Shown here piece after piece: positions 1 through 10,873 of a stretch of 64,000 bases of DNA. Both the position numbers and the translations under genes were made by a program. Positions within the stretch are counted from its first letter, which is position 1, and every line of letters starts with the position of its first letter. The stretch spans positions 17,983,835 to 18,047,834 of the forward strand of contig NC_003076.8 of the NCBI RefSeq assembly GCF_000001735.4, read 5' to 3'. Below the pieces are notes generated by a model. That model saw nothing but the letters and a program-made list of their open reading frames with translations. It was not told where the DNA came from and did not search any database. Origin of the DNA: Arabidopsis thaliana. Its lineage: Eukaryota > Streptophyta > Magnoliopsida > Brassicales > Brassicaceae.

Positions 1-543
1 TCCTCTAGTCTTTTGTTACATCAAACTCTAAGCTTTCACCCAAATGAATTTGGTCTTGATTTTCCTCTGGATTGGTATTTGTTTGGCAATAAAGTTTCAA
101 CTCAAACCAAAATACTTATCAAAATATCTTGCAATGTCAAAGATATTTGATAAGCTTCATAACTATCTTAACCGGATCACGTGGCATAACCATCTTCGGT
201 TCCTCAACTTTACCCTTTCATAATCTTTGTCACTTAAGTAGTAACATAACAGCGTTCTTTTGAATGCTTTCTATATAGTGATGTTGTTCATTATTCCCTA
301 TCCCAAAAAAAAACTTATATGCAAGGACTTATTTAATGTTATATTTACATTTGTTTAGCTATAGTATATTTTTACATTCAACCAAAATAAAAATTCGGAT
401 CCTGATATATGAACTTCAAAGATAGTGGCTTAAGATCACGAACCTCAGATTCAAATTTGTAAGGAGCTATGAAAATATTAACCTTAGATCGGATCTGAAA
501 ATCCTGAACTATTTTATGTCACCATACTTAGTAAGAAACTAAT

Positions 544-678
544 GGTCAATTAACAACAAACTAAAAGGATTAATATTTGTATACGTAATTCTTTGTTTTT
601 ATAAGACAAGAGGGTCAACTTGTTAAAGGGTAATGATCAGTGAGTATTATTGACTAGTGAAGAAAACTAAAAAGTCAA
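544..678 (+). promoter_or_regulatory. W-box cluster upstream of the SCOOP peptide gene
   Basis: Four TTGAC[C/T] cores lie in 135 bp: GGTCAA at 544-549, GGTCAA at 613-618, TTGACT at 650-655 and AGTCAA at 673-678, about 110-240 bp before the start codon at 787. WRKY transcription factors bind this core, and clusters are common in promoters of defence-induced genes. An A/T-rich TATA-like stretch lies near 744-752. The motifs are seen directly. Their use in immune induction of this gene is inference. Confidence 0.45.
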
Positions 679-786
679 CTTGGTATTATTAGGTTTTGGT
701 TTGTTTCATTTTTTCGTGGAACGTTCCCTCCACCTGCATGTACATAAATATGAGTCTAAACTCGAGAAAAAAATAAAGATCGAGAA

Positions 787-1471
787 ATGAGAAATACAAT
801 TTCCTCAAAAATGGGTCAAGTTCTAATTGTGCTTCTTCTCCTCTGCACCGTCCTTTGCCGTACCGAGTCAGCTCTTCCTTCGGGTCAACATTCAGTCCTA
901 CTAACCGGTTTGTGATTCCATATATTCATAATATTCATGCACACGTTTGTATATTTATTAGTTGATTGATAAGATCCATGAATCATATGGTCTAATTACA
1001 TGGAATATATATATAGGATGTATTTAGGACTTGTTAAAACATTTTAAAGCTGTATTTGTGCTTATGATAATTAGGTTCTCACATATATAGAAAGTTAGAG
1101 AAAACCTAAACTGATACATGAGTACATGTACCAATCCATTCATTGTTAATTGCGTATCAATTAAAAACCTATGAACTGTATAATAGTTACTTTCATAATA
1201 CTTTTTGTTTGGTATGAAACATATACATATATAAAAATTCGATTTATATGTTTTGTTAATTTCTCAATAGTGTAATGTATATGTGTTAATAAATACGACA
1301 AGTAATCTTATTAATTTACAACGTCTAACTATCTTAAATATAATAAAAAACGAAGGAAGGAGATTGATGGGTTCGGGCGCTTCGGGACCAGTAAGATCAT
1401 CGCAGAGTAGCCAAGCTGGTGGACGTTTTAATGATGCTGATCCTATCGCCATAGATTACGGAAAATATTAA
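787..1471 (+). CDS. PROSCOOP12: PROSCOOP12 secreted phytocytokine precursor
   Basis: Two exons, 787-907 and 1356-1471 (GT at 908, AG at 1354-1355), encode 78 residues. Residues 10-28 form a hydrophobic secretion signal (QVLIVLLLLCTVLC), followed by a short variable region, a dibasic RRLM at 42-45 that could be a processing site, and the peptide PVRSSQSSQAGGR at residues 52-64. I recognise this as SCOOP12, with the family's paired serines (S-x-S) at 56 and 58. SCOOP peptides are Brassicaceae signalling peptides perceived at the cell surface by the LRR kinase MIK2, and they trigger immune outputs and affect root growth. A naive reading of exon 2 alone gives a 62-residue ORF lacking the signal peptide, so both exons are needed. 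Locus recalled: At5g44585. The splice choice is supported by the exact 78-residue product. Confidence 0.93.
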
Positions 1472-1988
1472 ATTTCTTTTTGATTTCAGTTTTTCCAAAT
1501 TTAATGATGTTTTAATCGTTTTCTGCTGCTTTTTCATCAGTTTACAGTCAACTGTTACGTGATATTTCCCTTGTTTGAAGTCATGAAATTTCTTGTATCG
1601 TGATCTATATTATATATTTTGTGTTTTTGTTTGTTTTCATTGTTAGAACATATTTATTTCCTTAAAACATGGAAACGTAATCTATATTTGGAAAAACTAA
1701 TGTCATACGATTTTTTAGCCAAGGGAACAGAACCATCGATATATGGACAAATTAATGGTGCTCCTCTCTAATTTCGCCATCATCTCTTCCTAATTTCCAA
1801 TTTTTGGTTTAAGAAATGTATTTTTTTGTATTTTAGCTATCGGCCATTACAAGTCCAGTTTTTTTTTACATTTTGATAAAAAGAAAAAACAAATCCAGTT
1901 TTTAAAGTCTCAGTGATGTACGTGTTTTCAGATATATATATATATATCACATATGGGATTGTTGAGATGGTGGGGTTTTTAATGGAGG

Positions 1989-2188
1989 ATCGAGAAGGAC
2001 GATCTAAACCAAGATGGAACGGTCGAGATGACTAACCGATATTATAGAAATAGCGAAGATATGATTATAGAAGAATCAACCATCTTTTGGTTTCTTCTTG
2101 ATTTTTCTATAATCATATCTTCATTATTTTCATAATATTGGTTAATCATCTCGACCGTTCGAACTTTGTTTAGGTCGATCTTCTCGAT
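1989..2188. repeat. 200-bp near-perfect inverted repeat (foldback)
   Basis: The left arm begins ATCGAGAAGGACGATCTAAAC at 1989 and is mirrored by GTTTAGGTCGATCTTCTCGAT ending at 2188. Pairing continues through GAACGGTCGAGATGA and its complement near 2145-2162 and through AGATATGATTATAGAA and its complement near 2100-2120. The arms are about 95 bp each with a loop of only about 10-20 nt. No coding potential is visible. It could be a MITE-type foldback element or a young MIRNA/siRNA hairpin. The sequence alone does not decide. Confidence 0.75.
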
Positions 2189-2322
2189 TTCCCAATAATT
2201 TTCTAGTTCATTATTTTGGATGTGGTGGTTGGGAAGATAAAAAGAGGAAACAAAAGATTTGTGAAAAGCGGAACAAAGATTAGAAAATAAGAAATGATTA
2301 GAGTCATTTCAATATCCAGTGA

Positions 2323-2502
2323 GCAAAAACTCTACCGAAATTGAAGGAATTGAGGAGTTTTGAAGAGGAAGAAGTAGTGGCGGGTGATGAAATGGCAATT
2401 GATGGAGAGGAGGAATTAGGGCTTCTTGGTGAATTTGGGGGAAATTTTGAGAGTGAAGAGAGTGTTTATGTCATTGAAGAAGGCGAGGAGGCAAAAAACT
2501 GA
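2323..2502 (+). other. Acidic open frame, possible exon or gene remnant
   Basis: Sixty codons are open from just after a CCAG that could be a splice acceptor (2316-2319) to TGA at 2500-2502. The frame has a first ATG at 2392 and a strongly acidic product with runs such as FEEEEVV and IDGEEELGLLGEFGG. Its composition looks more protein-like than the surrounding spacer. I do not recognise a family, and I see no upstream exon that clearly joins to it. It may be a decayed exon or chance. Confidence 0.2.
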
Positions 2503-3735
2503 AATGAAAGGTTCTTATTTAGTTTATCCGTTGCAATGTGTGCCAATCTTTTTTTCTAATTTATTATTAAACTGTATAAACTTTTTTTTTGTTTATTTTC
2601 TGTACAACAAACCGAAGAAACATAAAATAAATAGTTAGTATCTTATATGCGTATATAAAATCTAACCGTCTCACAGACAGGTTAGTTAACTATGCTTTGT
2701 CTTTACTTATAGATTTGCATACGTTGCAGTTGGTTCGAATGGATGTTGCAACGATATTACATGATGATATTGTTGGACAATCGCGTCTTAGACTAGTTCC
2801 GATGTAATTGTTTTTTTTTTGTTTTTGCTTTAATAAACACATCTCCTTGTCACTCACAAAAAAAGAAATATGAAGAAACATGGGACAAGATAATTGAAAC
2901 TATCGAAATTGGTTTGCCTATAATTTTGTTTTAAAACAATAATGCAGATAATGTGTACCAGGATACAAACACTGTGTTTAAGAAACACGGTAGATGATAA
3001 ATTCTAGTGTTGTTTAATCGAAATTTATGTGGTATATTCGTTTACAACCTAAAATAAATTTAACTGTAAGTAACTAAGTATAATAATATTATAGATGAAA
3101 TTAAATTTATTTAAATCATATCAAACAAAATATGGATGTTTGTAATCATGTATATGAAATTAATATTTATAAATAAATTTATGTGATGTAGTTATAAATT
3201 GGATGTTAATTTTAATTTATAAGTTCTATTTGTATTGTAGTTCAAGGTTGGAAAACAAAATGTCTATTTGAATGATTAATATATACTGTATGTTCCGTGG
3301 CCATTCAGTTGCTTACGTGTAGCCTTAGAGACCAACACAAATATCTCTTATTGGAGAGAACAAATCGTGTCGTTTCTAAGCACTCGTTAAATCTATTAAA
3401 AACACACACAAAGTCCACAAGTCAATTAGTCAAATTCAATCCACGTGTGGTTTGAACACTGATATTTTATTTACCAAATTTGGCTTATAGTTTCAGGTTA
3501 TGTTATATGCCGTTTCAGGATAAGTTTTGGACCGGTCCGTTTGTCAGAGACTTGAACACAAAATTTGACATTCCAGAATCAAAAACAGTGCCGTTTGTAC
3601 GATCAATAAACGGCAAGACACTTACCGTTGCAAATAGTCAATCTTGCTTTTTGAGCTAAAGACTGTAATCTGAAGAAAGGATAAGACTTTGGACACAGAG
3701 AACACAAAGAGATCACTGAAAAGAAGAAAAAAAAA
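2503..3735. other. Spacer and promoter of the first spermidine-synthase-like gene
   Basis: I see no supported gene here. The first part is AT-rich with poly-T runs. The last 400 bp (from about 3340) resembles the sequence upstream of the neighbouring duplicate gene at 5800-6032: both share AGAGAACAAATC, a nearby GTCGTTTCT, and a downstream AAACGGCA...CTTACCGTTGCAA block. The tandem duplication therefore included the promoter. Confidence 0.6.
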
Positions 3736-5393
3736 ATGGCAGCTTTGAGTTCTTCCATGACCATCTCATATCTACATTCACTTTCTTGCAACAAAAGTTG
3801 CTTGCTTACATCTCAATTTTCAAAACCCTTGTTTATAAACCAAACTCAGAAGAAACTCAGATTCTCGATTTCCTTTTGCCTCAAGCAAAACGAATCTGGT
3901 ATTGAACAAGTCGAAGAAGAAGAAGAAGAAGAATTTACCGTTGTGACGGCCGTAAAAAGCAGATACAATGAGATTGTTATAGTGGATACTTTTGCTTCTA
4001 GATATCTTCTTCTTGATTCCACTAGTGAGAATTTTTAAAACCCTAATTCCTCTGTTTTTGATATTAGATCCTCTGTTTATAACCTAAGTTTCTCATTATG
4101 TAGGGAATGTGCATAGTGTTATCAATAAAGGAGGCCAGAATTGGACTGGAGCTTATTGGGTATGTTACATTTTTACATCATCATAAAGTTGCAAAAATCA
4201 TAGCTTGAGTTGTTTCTCTGTTGATAGGTAAATGTTGTTATTGTGTTTAATTTTGAATCCTATCAACATTTTTGTTTGAAGGACGAGTCTGCGTGTTTGC
4301 CGCCTATTATCCCTAATGGTCCCATTGCAATCTACGGCTTGGTGAGAAACTACGTGGTGAATCTTATACCGATTGTCTGAGAAGTACATGAACATAGGCA
4401 TGCAATGAGTCAATGATGTGTTTAAATTTTTGTTCATGTGTTTGTTAGGGTGGTGGAACAGCTGCAAGATTGATTCTTGAGTTGTGGCCTTCAACGGAGC
4501 TTGAAGGTTGGGAAATCGATGAAATTGTAAGTAAACTATCGGATTTTCTTGCGGCATTACGTTTGCATATTGGAAAATCTTGAGTTCACTTGTGATTTTC
4601 TTTTATGAACAGTAGTTGATTGAGAAAGCAAGAGACTATCTCGGGCTGTCTGAGCTAGAGATACCGACATCAAAAGGCGGTAGACTTTGTATTCATGTAG
4701 ATGATGCTCTCTCTCCTTGTCAAGATGATTCAAAAAGATATGCTGGTGAGATTTACAGGTTAATGTATGTTGCTTATTCCTTTGTTCTTTTATGAATTCT
4801 TGAATTCTTATGTCGATATTTTAGGGATCATCGTTGATTTGTTCGCGGATGGAAAAGTGCTTGATCAGCTGCAAGAGGTACTTTAATTTGTTATGGTGTT
4901 AGTATTATATAGTCAACTTTGTGACACCGAGTATTTTGAATTCGAGTATGTACAGATTCCAATGTGGCTAGAACTGGCTAGTAGGTTAATGCCTAACGGT
5001 CGCCTTATGGTGAATTGTGCGGGAATCGAAACAGAAGTAAAGAATGGAAAACCAGAGTTGGTGTTAGATGATTTGGCTTGGATGTTGAATTCTACTGTCA
5101 AGATCTTATCAGAAGCATTTCCTGGACAAGTAAGTAACACATTTCATCTTCATATCCTTTTGTTAACTACGCGTTTAAGATAAAAAGAAAAACATCGCGA
5201 TTATTTATTGTTGCAGGTTAGTTGGAAGAGAACACCAGATTCAGAAGGTCTCAACTTTGTGGCATTAACAGGAGGCTTACCTGATCTTAGTGACTGGTCT
5301 AGTAAGGTTCCAGTCCGTTTAAGCGAATCAGTGAAGCTATGGAAGCTTTGCGAGACGGTCCCTTTGCAACTCGGTGCTTTGAATGCATCTTAA
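3736..5393 (+). CDS. Spermidine-synthase-like SAM-binding protein, plastid-type (copy 1)
   Basis: Eight exons (3736-4024, 4104-4159, 4282-4341, 4449-4526, 4616-4745, 4825-4877, 4956-5129, 5217-5393) give 338 residues. The N-terminus is Ser-rich, basic and poor in acidic residues for about 50 residues, as in a chloroplast transit peptide. It is followed by a run of seven glutamates, then the Rossmann-type methyltransferase/spermidine-synthase fold. Visible motifs are YGLGGGTAARL (nucleotide-binding glycine loop), GWEIDEI (acidic residue that would contact the cofactor ribose), HVDDALSP and IIVDLFADG. The true aminopropyltransferase substrate motifs are not obvious, so polyamine synthesis should not be assumed. 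The next gene is a tandem duplicate with identical intron positions. The acceptor before LIEKAR is CAGTAG, since the earlier CAG would introduce a stop. Recalled locus At5g44590. Confidence 0.88.
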
Positions 5394-6032
5394 CATCAAG
5401 AGTTTTGCCAAAAGATTTGATCAGAAACTCACATGTGGATAGTGAAAGTTGTGTATGATTTGTTTTGCCAATTGAGTACAGAGATACACAAAAGGACAAA
5501 AAGAAGGTACATATGAATTTCACATTTGAACTTAAGAATTTTTAAATCCAAAATTCGATTATCATAAAATTTTGAATTTATACAAGAAACCTTTTATGAT
5601 ACTATGTTATATATATGTTACTATTAGTCAGACAAATGTTTTGAACAATTTCTTGGTTCAGACCGATATTAGACAATTGTTTGACAATTTAACCACTTGA
5701 CGAAACTTGATATGTTGCTCGAACTCTAATACATTGTCCGCAGGTTAAAATCTAGTTTCTTACTAAAAAGCATTTTGATCGATATTGTTGGCAACAAAGG
5801 ATCTTATTCAAGAGAACAAATCACGTCGTTTCTTCTAAACTCGTTTGAGCTGTTAAAACGTCACCAAAGTTTTGACTTTCTATATACACAAATCGTGCCG
5901 TTTTCACAGTCAATAAACGGCATTACACTTACCGTTGCAAGAAGTCAATTTTGCTGATGAGACTGTAAAACTGAAGGAAGAAGAAAGGATAAGACATTAA
6001 ACGCAAAGAGATCACTGAAACAAACCAAAAAA

Positions 6033-7685
6033 ATGGCAGCTTTGTGTTCTCATTTGACCATCTCATCTCTACATTCACTTTCTCGATACGAAAATTGCTT
6101 CCTTTCATCCCAATTTTCAAAACCCTTGTTCCTAAACCAATCTCAGAACAAACCCAGATTCTCAATTTCATTTTGTCTCAAGCAAAGTAATCATGACGAG
6201 AGGCAAATTCAACAAGACTCTGCCAAAGAAGAAGAAGAAGAAGAAGAAGAGTATTGGGTTGTTACAGCAGTAAGAAGCAGATACAATGAGATTGTTATAG
6301 TGGATACTGCTTCTTCCAGATATCTTCTCCTTGATTCAACTAGTGAGACTTCTTATAACCCTAATTCCTCTGTTTTGGATTAGGGTTTTTGTACTATTCT
6401 ATCCTCTGATTTTTTTAAAACCTTGCTATGTAGAGAATGTGCATAGTGTTATCAATAAAGGAGGCCAAAATTGGACTGGATCTTATTGGGTATGTTAGAC
6501 TTTCTTGCATCAATCTTTTGTTAATGACATTGCTGCAGAAAAAATCATATCTTTGGTTGTTTCTATTTTCAAAAATTGTGGTTTTGTCACAGATAACGTA
6601 AGATTGTGCTTAATTTTGAATCATATCAACAAATTTGTTGCAGGATGAGTTTGCGAGTTTGCCGCCTATTATCCCTAATGGTCCCGTTGCAATCTACGGC
6701 TTGGTGAGAAACTACGCGATGAATCTTGTACCGATTTGATATCCATTGTCTGAGATGTGTTGTGTTGTTGTTTCTTAGGGTGGTGGAACAGCTGCAAGAT
6801 TGATGCTTGAGTTGTGGCCTACAATGCAGCTGGAAGGTTGGGAAATTGATGAAATTGTATGTAAGAAGAAGCTATCTTGACTGACCCGATTAAGATTTTG
6901 CCGCGTTTCGTTGGAATCTTGAGTTCACTGTGATTATGGAACAGTAGTTGATTGAGAAAGCAAGAGACTATCTCGGGTTGTCTGAGCTAGAGAAACCGAC
7001 ATCGAAAGGCGGTAGACTTTGTGTTCATGTAGATGATGCTCTCTCTCCTTCTCAAGATGTTTCAGGAAGATATGCTGGTGAGATTTCAATATCAATATCA
7101 ATATATGTTTGCCTATTCTGGTTCTTATTCTGAGCTCTTATGTCTATTTAGGGATCATTGTTGATTTGTTTGCTGATGGGAAGGTCTTAGATCAGCTGCA
7201 AGAGGTACTTTACATGGTTATGATTGTTAGTATTATTAGTCACATATCGACACTTTACCTGTTGATGTATTGATTTCGATTTTCTTTAGGTCCCGATTTG
7301 GTTAGAGCTGGCTAGTAGGCTAATGCCTAACGGTCGCATTATGGTGAACTGTGCGGGAATCGAAACAGAACTTCAGAATGGAAAGCCTCAGTTGTTGTTA
7401 GATGACTCAGCCGGGATGTTGAATTCCACCGTCAAGATCTTGTCAGAAGCATTTCCTGGACAAGTAAGTAACACATTTCATCTTCATCTTTTGGTTAATC
7501 ACTTGTTTGAATAAAAAGATTAAACTTCGTTTTCGTGGTTGCAGGTTTGCTGGAAGAGAACACCAGATTCGGAAGGTCTCAACTTTCTTGCCTTAACCGG
7601 AGGCTTACCTGATCTTAGTGACTGGTCTAGTAAGGTTCCAGTTCGTTTTTGTGAAGTAGTGAAGCAATGGAAGCTTTGTGAGTGA
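6033..7685 (+). CDS. Spermidine-synthase-like SAM-binding protein, plastid-type (copy 2)
   Basis: Eight exons (6033-6342, 6434-6489, 6644-6703, 6779-6856, 6948-7077, 7152-7204, 7290-7463, 7545-7685) give 333 residues. Every internal exon has the same length as in copy 1 (56, 60, 78, 130, 53 and 174 nt), so this is a direct tandem duplicate. It has the same transit-like N-terminus, a glutamate run of eight, the glycine loop YGLGGGTAARL, and the EIDEI, VDDALSP and VDLFADG motifs. It ends early at KLCE followed by TGA at 7683-7685, where copy 1 continues for about 11 more residues (TVPLQLGALNAS). Family members are annotated as SAM-dependent methyltransferase superfamily proteins; the substrate is unknown. 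Recalled locus At5g44600. Confidence 0.88.
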
Positions 7686-9883
7686 GTACACAAAGTAGCT
7701 GAAGTTTTTTTTTTTTGGTCATTTTTCATTAATCGTAATAAATAATTAATCAATTTAAATGAAATTAACAATGTGATTTTTCCTTTTTTATTTAGTGTTT
7801 TTTTTCTCCTAGATTTTTTGGTTTCACATATTATTCATGTTTATGGATATTAGCATCATTTAATGATTTTATTATAATAAAACGGATATTTAAAGTTTTT
7901 ATGAATCATCCATTATTCTTTTTTTAAATCCATCTTTCATATCTCAAATGTTTAAAATATTTGAATTTTATAGAAGAAAACTTTAATGATGTTATGTTAT
8001 GTATATATAAAAAAAAGTTTTTATCAGTTTCTACTTGTACTTTATTTTTAAACCTAAAAACAATCTTTAAATAATTTTAACCTTTGAAATTTATTTTGTT
8101 TTAATAACCAAGGGTTAGAAAATTCAATTATCAACTACAACACACCAATTGTTAAGCCACCAGAAGAAAGTGATGACTTTGGTAGCCCATGACAAAGCAG
8201 AAAAAAACAGTCACTACTACTACCACTACAACGGTCATGGTTGCCACTAATCTAAGGCCGTACACATCCATATTTACATTCCAAAGAATTCTCTGCAAAA
8301 CCGTTTTTAACGCTCTCAGTACAAGATTTAGACACTTGTCACTTTATCATAAAATGGTAGAATCTATAAATACAAAATATACAATGAATGTGTAACTTGA
8401 AGGTTAGGAAATAAAAATATATATGATTTTCAACCATCTTCTTCAACATTTCTTTCAAACTTTTCTTCAACTCTTATAGTCTTATAACACTCACATCAAC
8501 TAGTAGAACTACGAGTGTCGAGTTCTTTTTTTAAGAAATTATTAGTATAATTTTTTAAAATATTCTCATCCTATTAAAAAAGAAAAGATTCATATATCCG
8601 GCTAATATAATTCATAGATAAAAATGATATTTTTCAGAAAAAAAAAGAACAAATTTGGGTCAACATCAGCGTCACAAAAAATAGAAACGTCATGTTTAAT
8701 AGATAGTACTAGCAAAAGCCTATATATTCAAACAACATTGTCTAATTTCTCATATTAGAAGGACTAAAATAACGCCTTTCACTTAATTTACGGATATAGA
8801 TAGATGATACTAATTAATCTTTATAATTTTACCGAACCTATTCTATTATTTCATCTTAATTTTGTTTTACTCAATTAAAAATCTGAATATAAATCACATC
8901 AAACATCACAAAAAAAAAGATATACGCACTTTAAATTTTATTTAACTAGGTCGTTGTTCACACCAAAAAAACAATACAAAGAGAGTAGATTATGTATGTG
9001 TCTTGGTCATTTTAGTTTGTGTAATTGCACAACATATTAGTTCAAAGATATAATTTTCAAGGTGCGATTTAGTCATAGCTAATTTGTTGGTTCTGCATCC
9101 GGTTATCTACTTATCTCTACATTTGATCTCGATCGGTTTAACCTAATTTATATTGAACTAAAATGGATTGAATTAGTCAATAGTCAAAACGATGACCTTG
9201 AAGGCTTGAACCTATGAATACACTTAAGATAAGTCGAATCCAACAATATTGAAAAATACTTTACTCTTAATAATCTTATCATGGAAGAATACGCAGCTAA
9301 TGTCTTAAGAGAGGAAACGAAGTTCCAGTGGAGCAGAAGAGTGCGTACCACGTCATTTGATTAAAATAATAATAATACAAATTGGTTACATATAACTGCA
9401 TCCTACTCCTATTTTCGTTCTTGCTTGCACGTATTGAATAGTATAGCATAAATATATGTTACCTTAATATCGCAACGACTTGATCAATTCAATCCATAGA
9501 TAAGGCTGACTGCTTTTAAAATTGTATTTCCATTAAATTTATGTTTCGTAGTATAGTTTTTTAAATTTTTATATCTAATGTATAAACATAAAAACTATAT
9601 ATATATCATTAAGATAAAAAAATTCAAAAAAGTCAGAAAAACTGAACAATAAAAACAATTATTTAGGAACATAAATTATTTTTTAGTATGTAAAACTGAA
9701 TTTAAAGATTGATAAATAGAATTTAGAAATGGAGGATTTGGATCATAAGAATATATAATTCAAGCAAGCAAATTAATTTATAGAGGAAATTCACATGGAT
9801 AATAAGACAAATAAACAAAGAAAATAAATTATCCACACAAAGACAATCAATATTTTTTTAGAAAAATGTACCATGAAGAAAAT
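7686..9883. other. AT-rich spacer, no gene seen
   Basis: About 2.2 kb of AT-rich sequence with poly-A/T tracts. Short frames such as the one at 8189-8395 (Thr-rich, from an ACT trinucleotide run) lack any recognisable domain. The last 100 bp will include the 3' UTR of the minus-strand gene that ends at 9884. Confidence 0.6.
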
Positions 9884-10390
9884 TCAAGCCTTTTGTGGCG
9901 CAGCCGCCGGAGTTTCCGGAGCCTTGGCCGGAGTTTCAACCACCGGAGTTTCGGGAGCCTTAGTCGAAGGAGTTTCAGCCACCGGAACAGCGGCAACAAC
10001 TTCTTTTTTCTCCTCCTCCACAGGTTTCTTCTCTTCCACGGCAGGCTTCTTCTCCTCTTCCACAGCTGGCTTCTTCTCTTCCACCGGCGCCGTCTTCTTC
10101 TCCTCTTCTACGGCTGGCTTCTTCTCCTCCGCAGCTGCGAGGACCGGAACCTCCACCGGTTTAGCCTCTTCTTTCTTCTCTTCAACTATTTCTATCTCTT
10201 TCTCGCCGGTTGCAATTATTTCCTCCGGTTTAGTTTCTCCTTCCTTGGCCGGTTCTTCGGTTTTCACGACGACCTCCTCCACGACTTCCACCTCTCGTGG
10301 CTTCTCCTCCTCAACAACTTCCTTTTTTGCTGGACTCTTCTCGAACAATTTCTTCATCCTTGGAACAACCTTCGACTTCCAATAACCCAT
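9884..10390 (-). CDS. PCAP2: Plasma-membrane cation-binding protein 2 / microtubule-associated protein 18
   Basis: A single coding exon encodes 168 residues. It starts MGYWKSKVVPRMKKLF: Gly2 fits N-myristoylation, and the Lys-rich first 23 residues are the known phosphoinositide, calmodulin and microtubule-binding region of this family. The rest is a low-complexity Lys/Glu/Val/Pro chain with repeated VEEEKKPA-like units (about residues 92-132). PCaP2/MAP18 binds Ca2+, PtdInsPs, microtubules and actin at the plasma membrane and acts in root-hair and pollen-tube growth. A 5' UTR intron is visible: donor CAG|GTAAAA at 10770/10769 and acceptor GGCAG at 10407, with a TATA-like CTATAATA near 10866-10873. 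Two plus-strand frames of 170-179 codons across it are antisense shadows of the repeat. Recalled locus At5g44610. Confidence 0.95.
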   Translation of the reverse strand: MGYWKSKVVPRMKKLFEKSPAKKEVVEEEKPREVEVVEEVVVKTEEPAKEGETKPEEIIATGEKEIEIVEEKKEEAKPVEVPVLAAAEEKKPAVEEEKKTAPVEEKKPAVEEEKKPAVEEKKPVEEEKKEVVAAVPVAETPSTKAPETPVVETPAKAPETPAAAPQKA

Positions 10391-10873
10391 CTTTTAAAAA
10401 ATTAACCTGCCACCAAAAGTAAAAAACATTATTAGAAGTTTTCTATATATATGGTTCGCGGTAATTTTACATAAACATAACGAAAACAAACGATCTTAAC
10501 TCTTAACCTAAAAGACTAAAAACAAGGCAGGATCATCGATGAACCTTCGTTTTTATACATATAAATACATCTACCTATATAGACTATAGATTATAAATTA
10601 TAACATAAATTTAATCACAAGCCTTTGTCTTTTTTAATTTATACGTGTTATGTAGAATCTCTAGAATCACAAGAATATCAAGCAAACCCAATAACGAGCA
10701 GAACAACAAAAAAACGAATTCTAACCTCTAAATTATCTAAAACGAACTTGTTATGATGAAGTTTTTTACCTGAGGCTCTTATTCGTATGGAATAGACTTT
10801 GTTTTTCTTAATTTTCTCACTAATTACTTTTTATGTCTCTCTGATTTTTAAGAATCCCCTTCTCGTATTATAG

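Noticed and set aside
9866-10405. Two long plus-strand frames (170 and 179 codons) antisense to PCAP2
   Set aside because: Both are low-complexity shadows (Phe/Leu/Ser or Ser/Thr/Gly runs) created by the Lys/Glu repeat codons of the real minus-strand gene.
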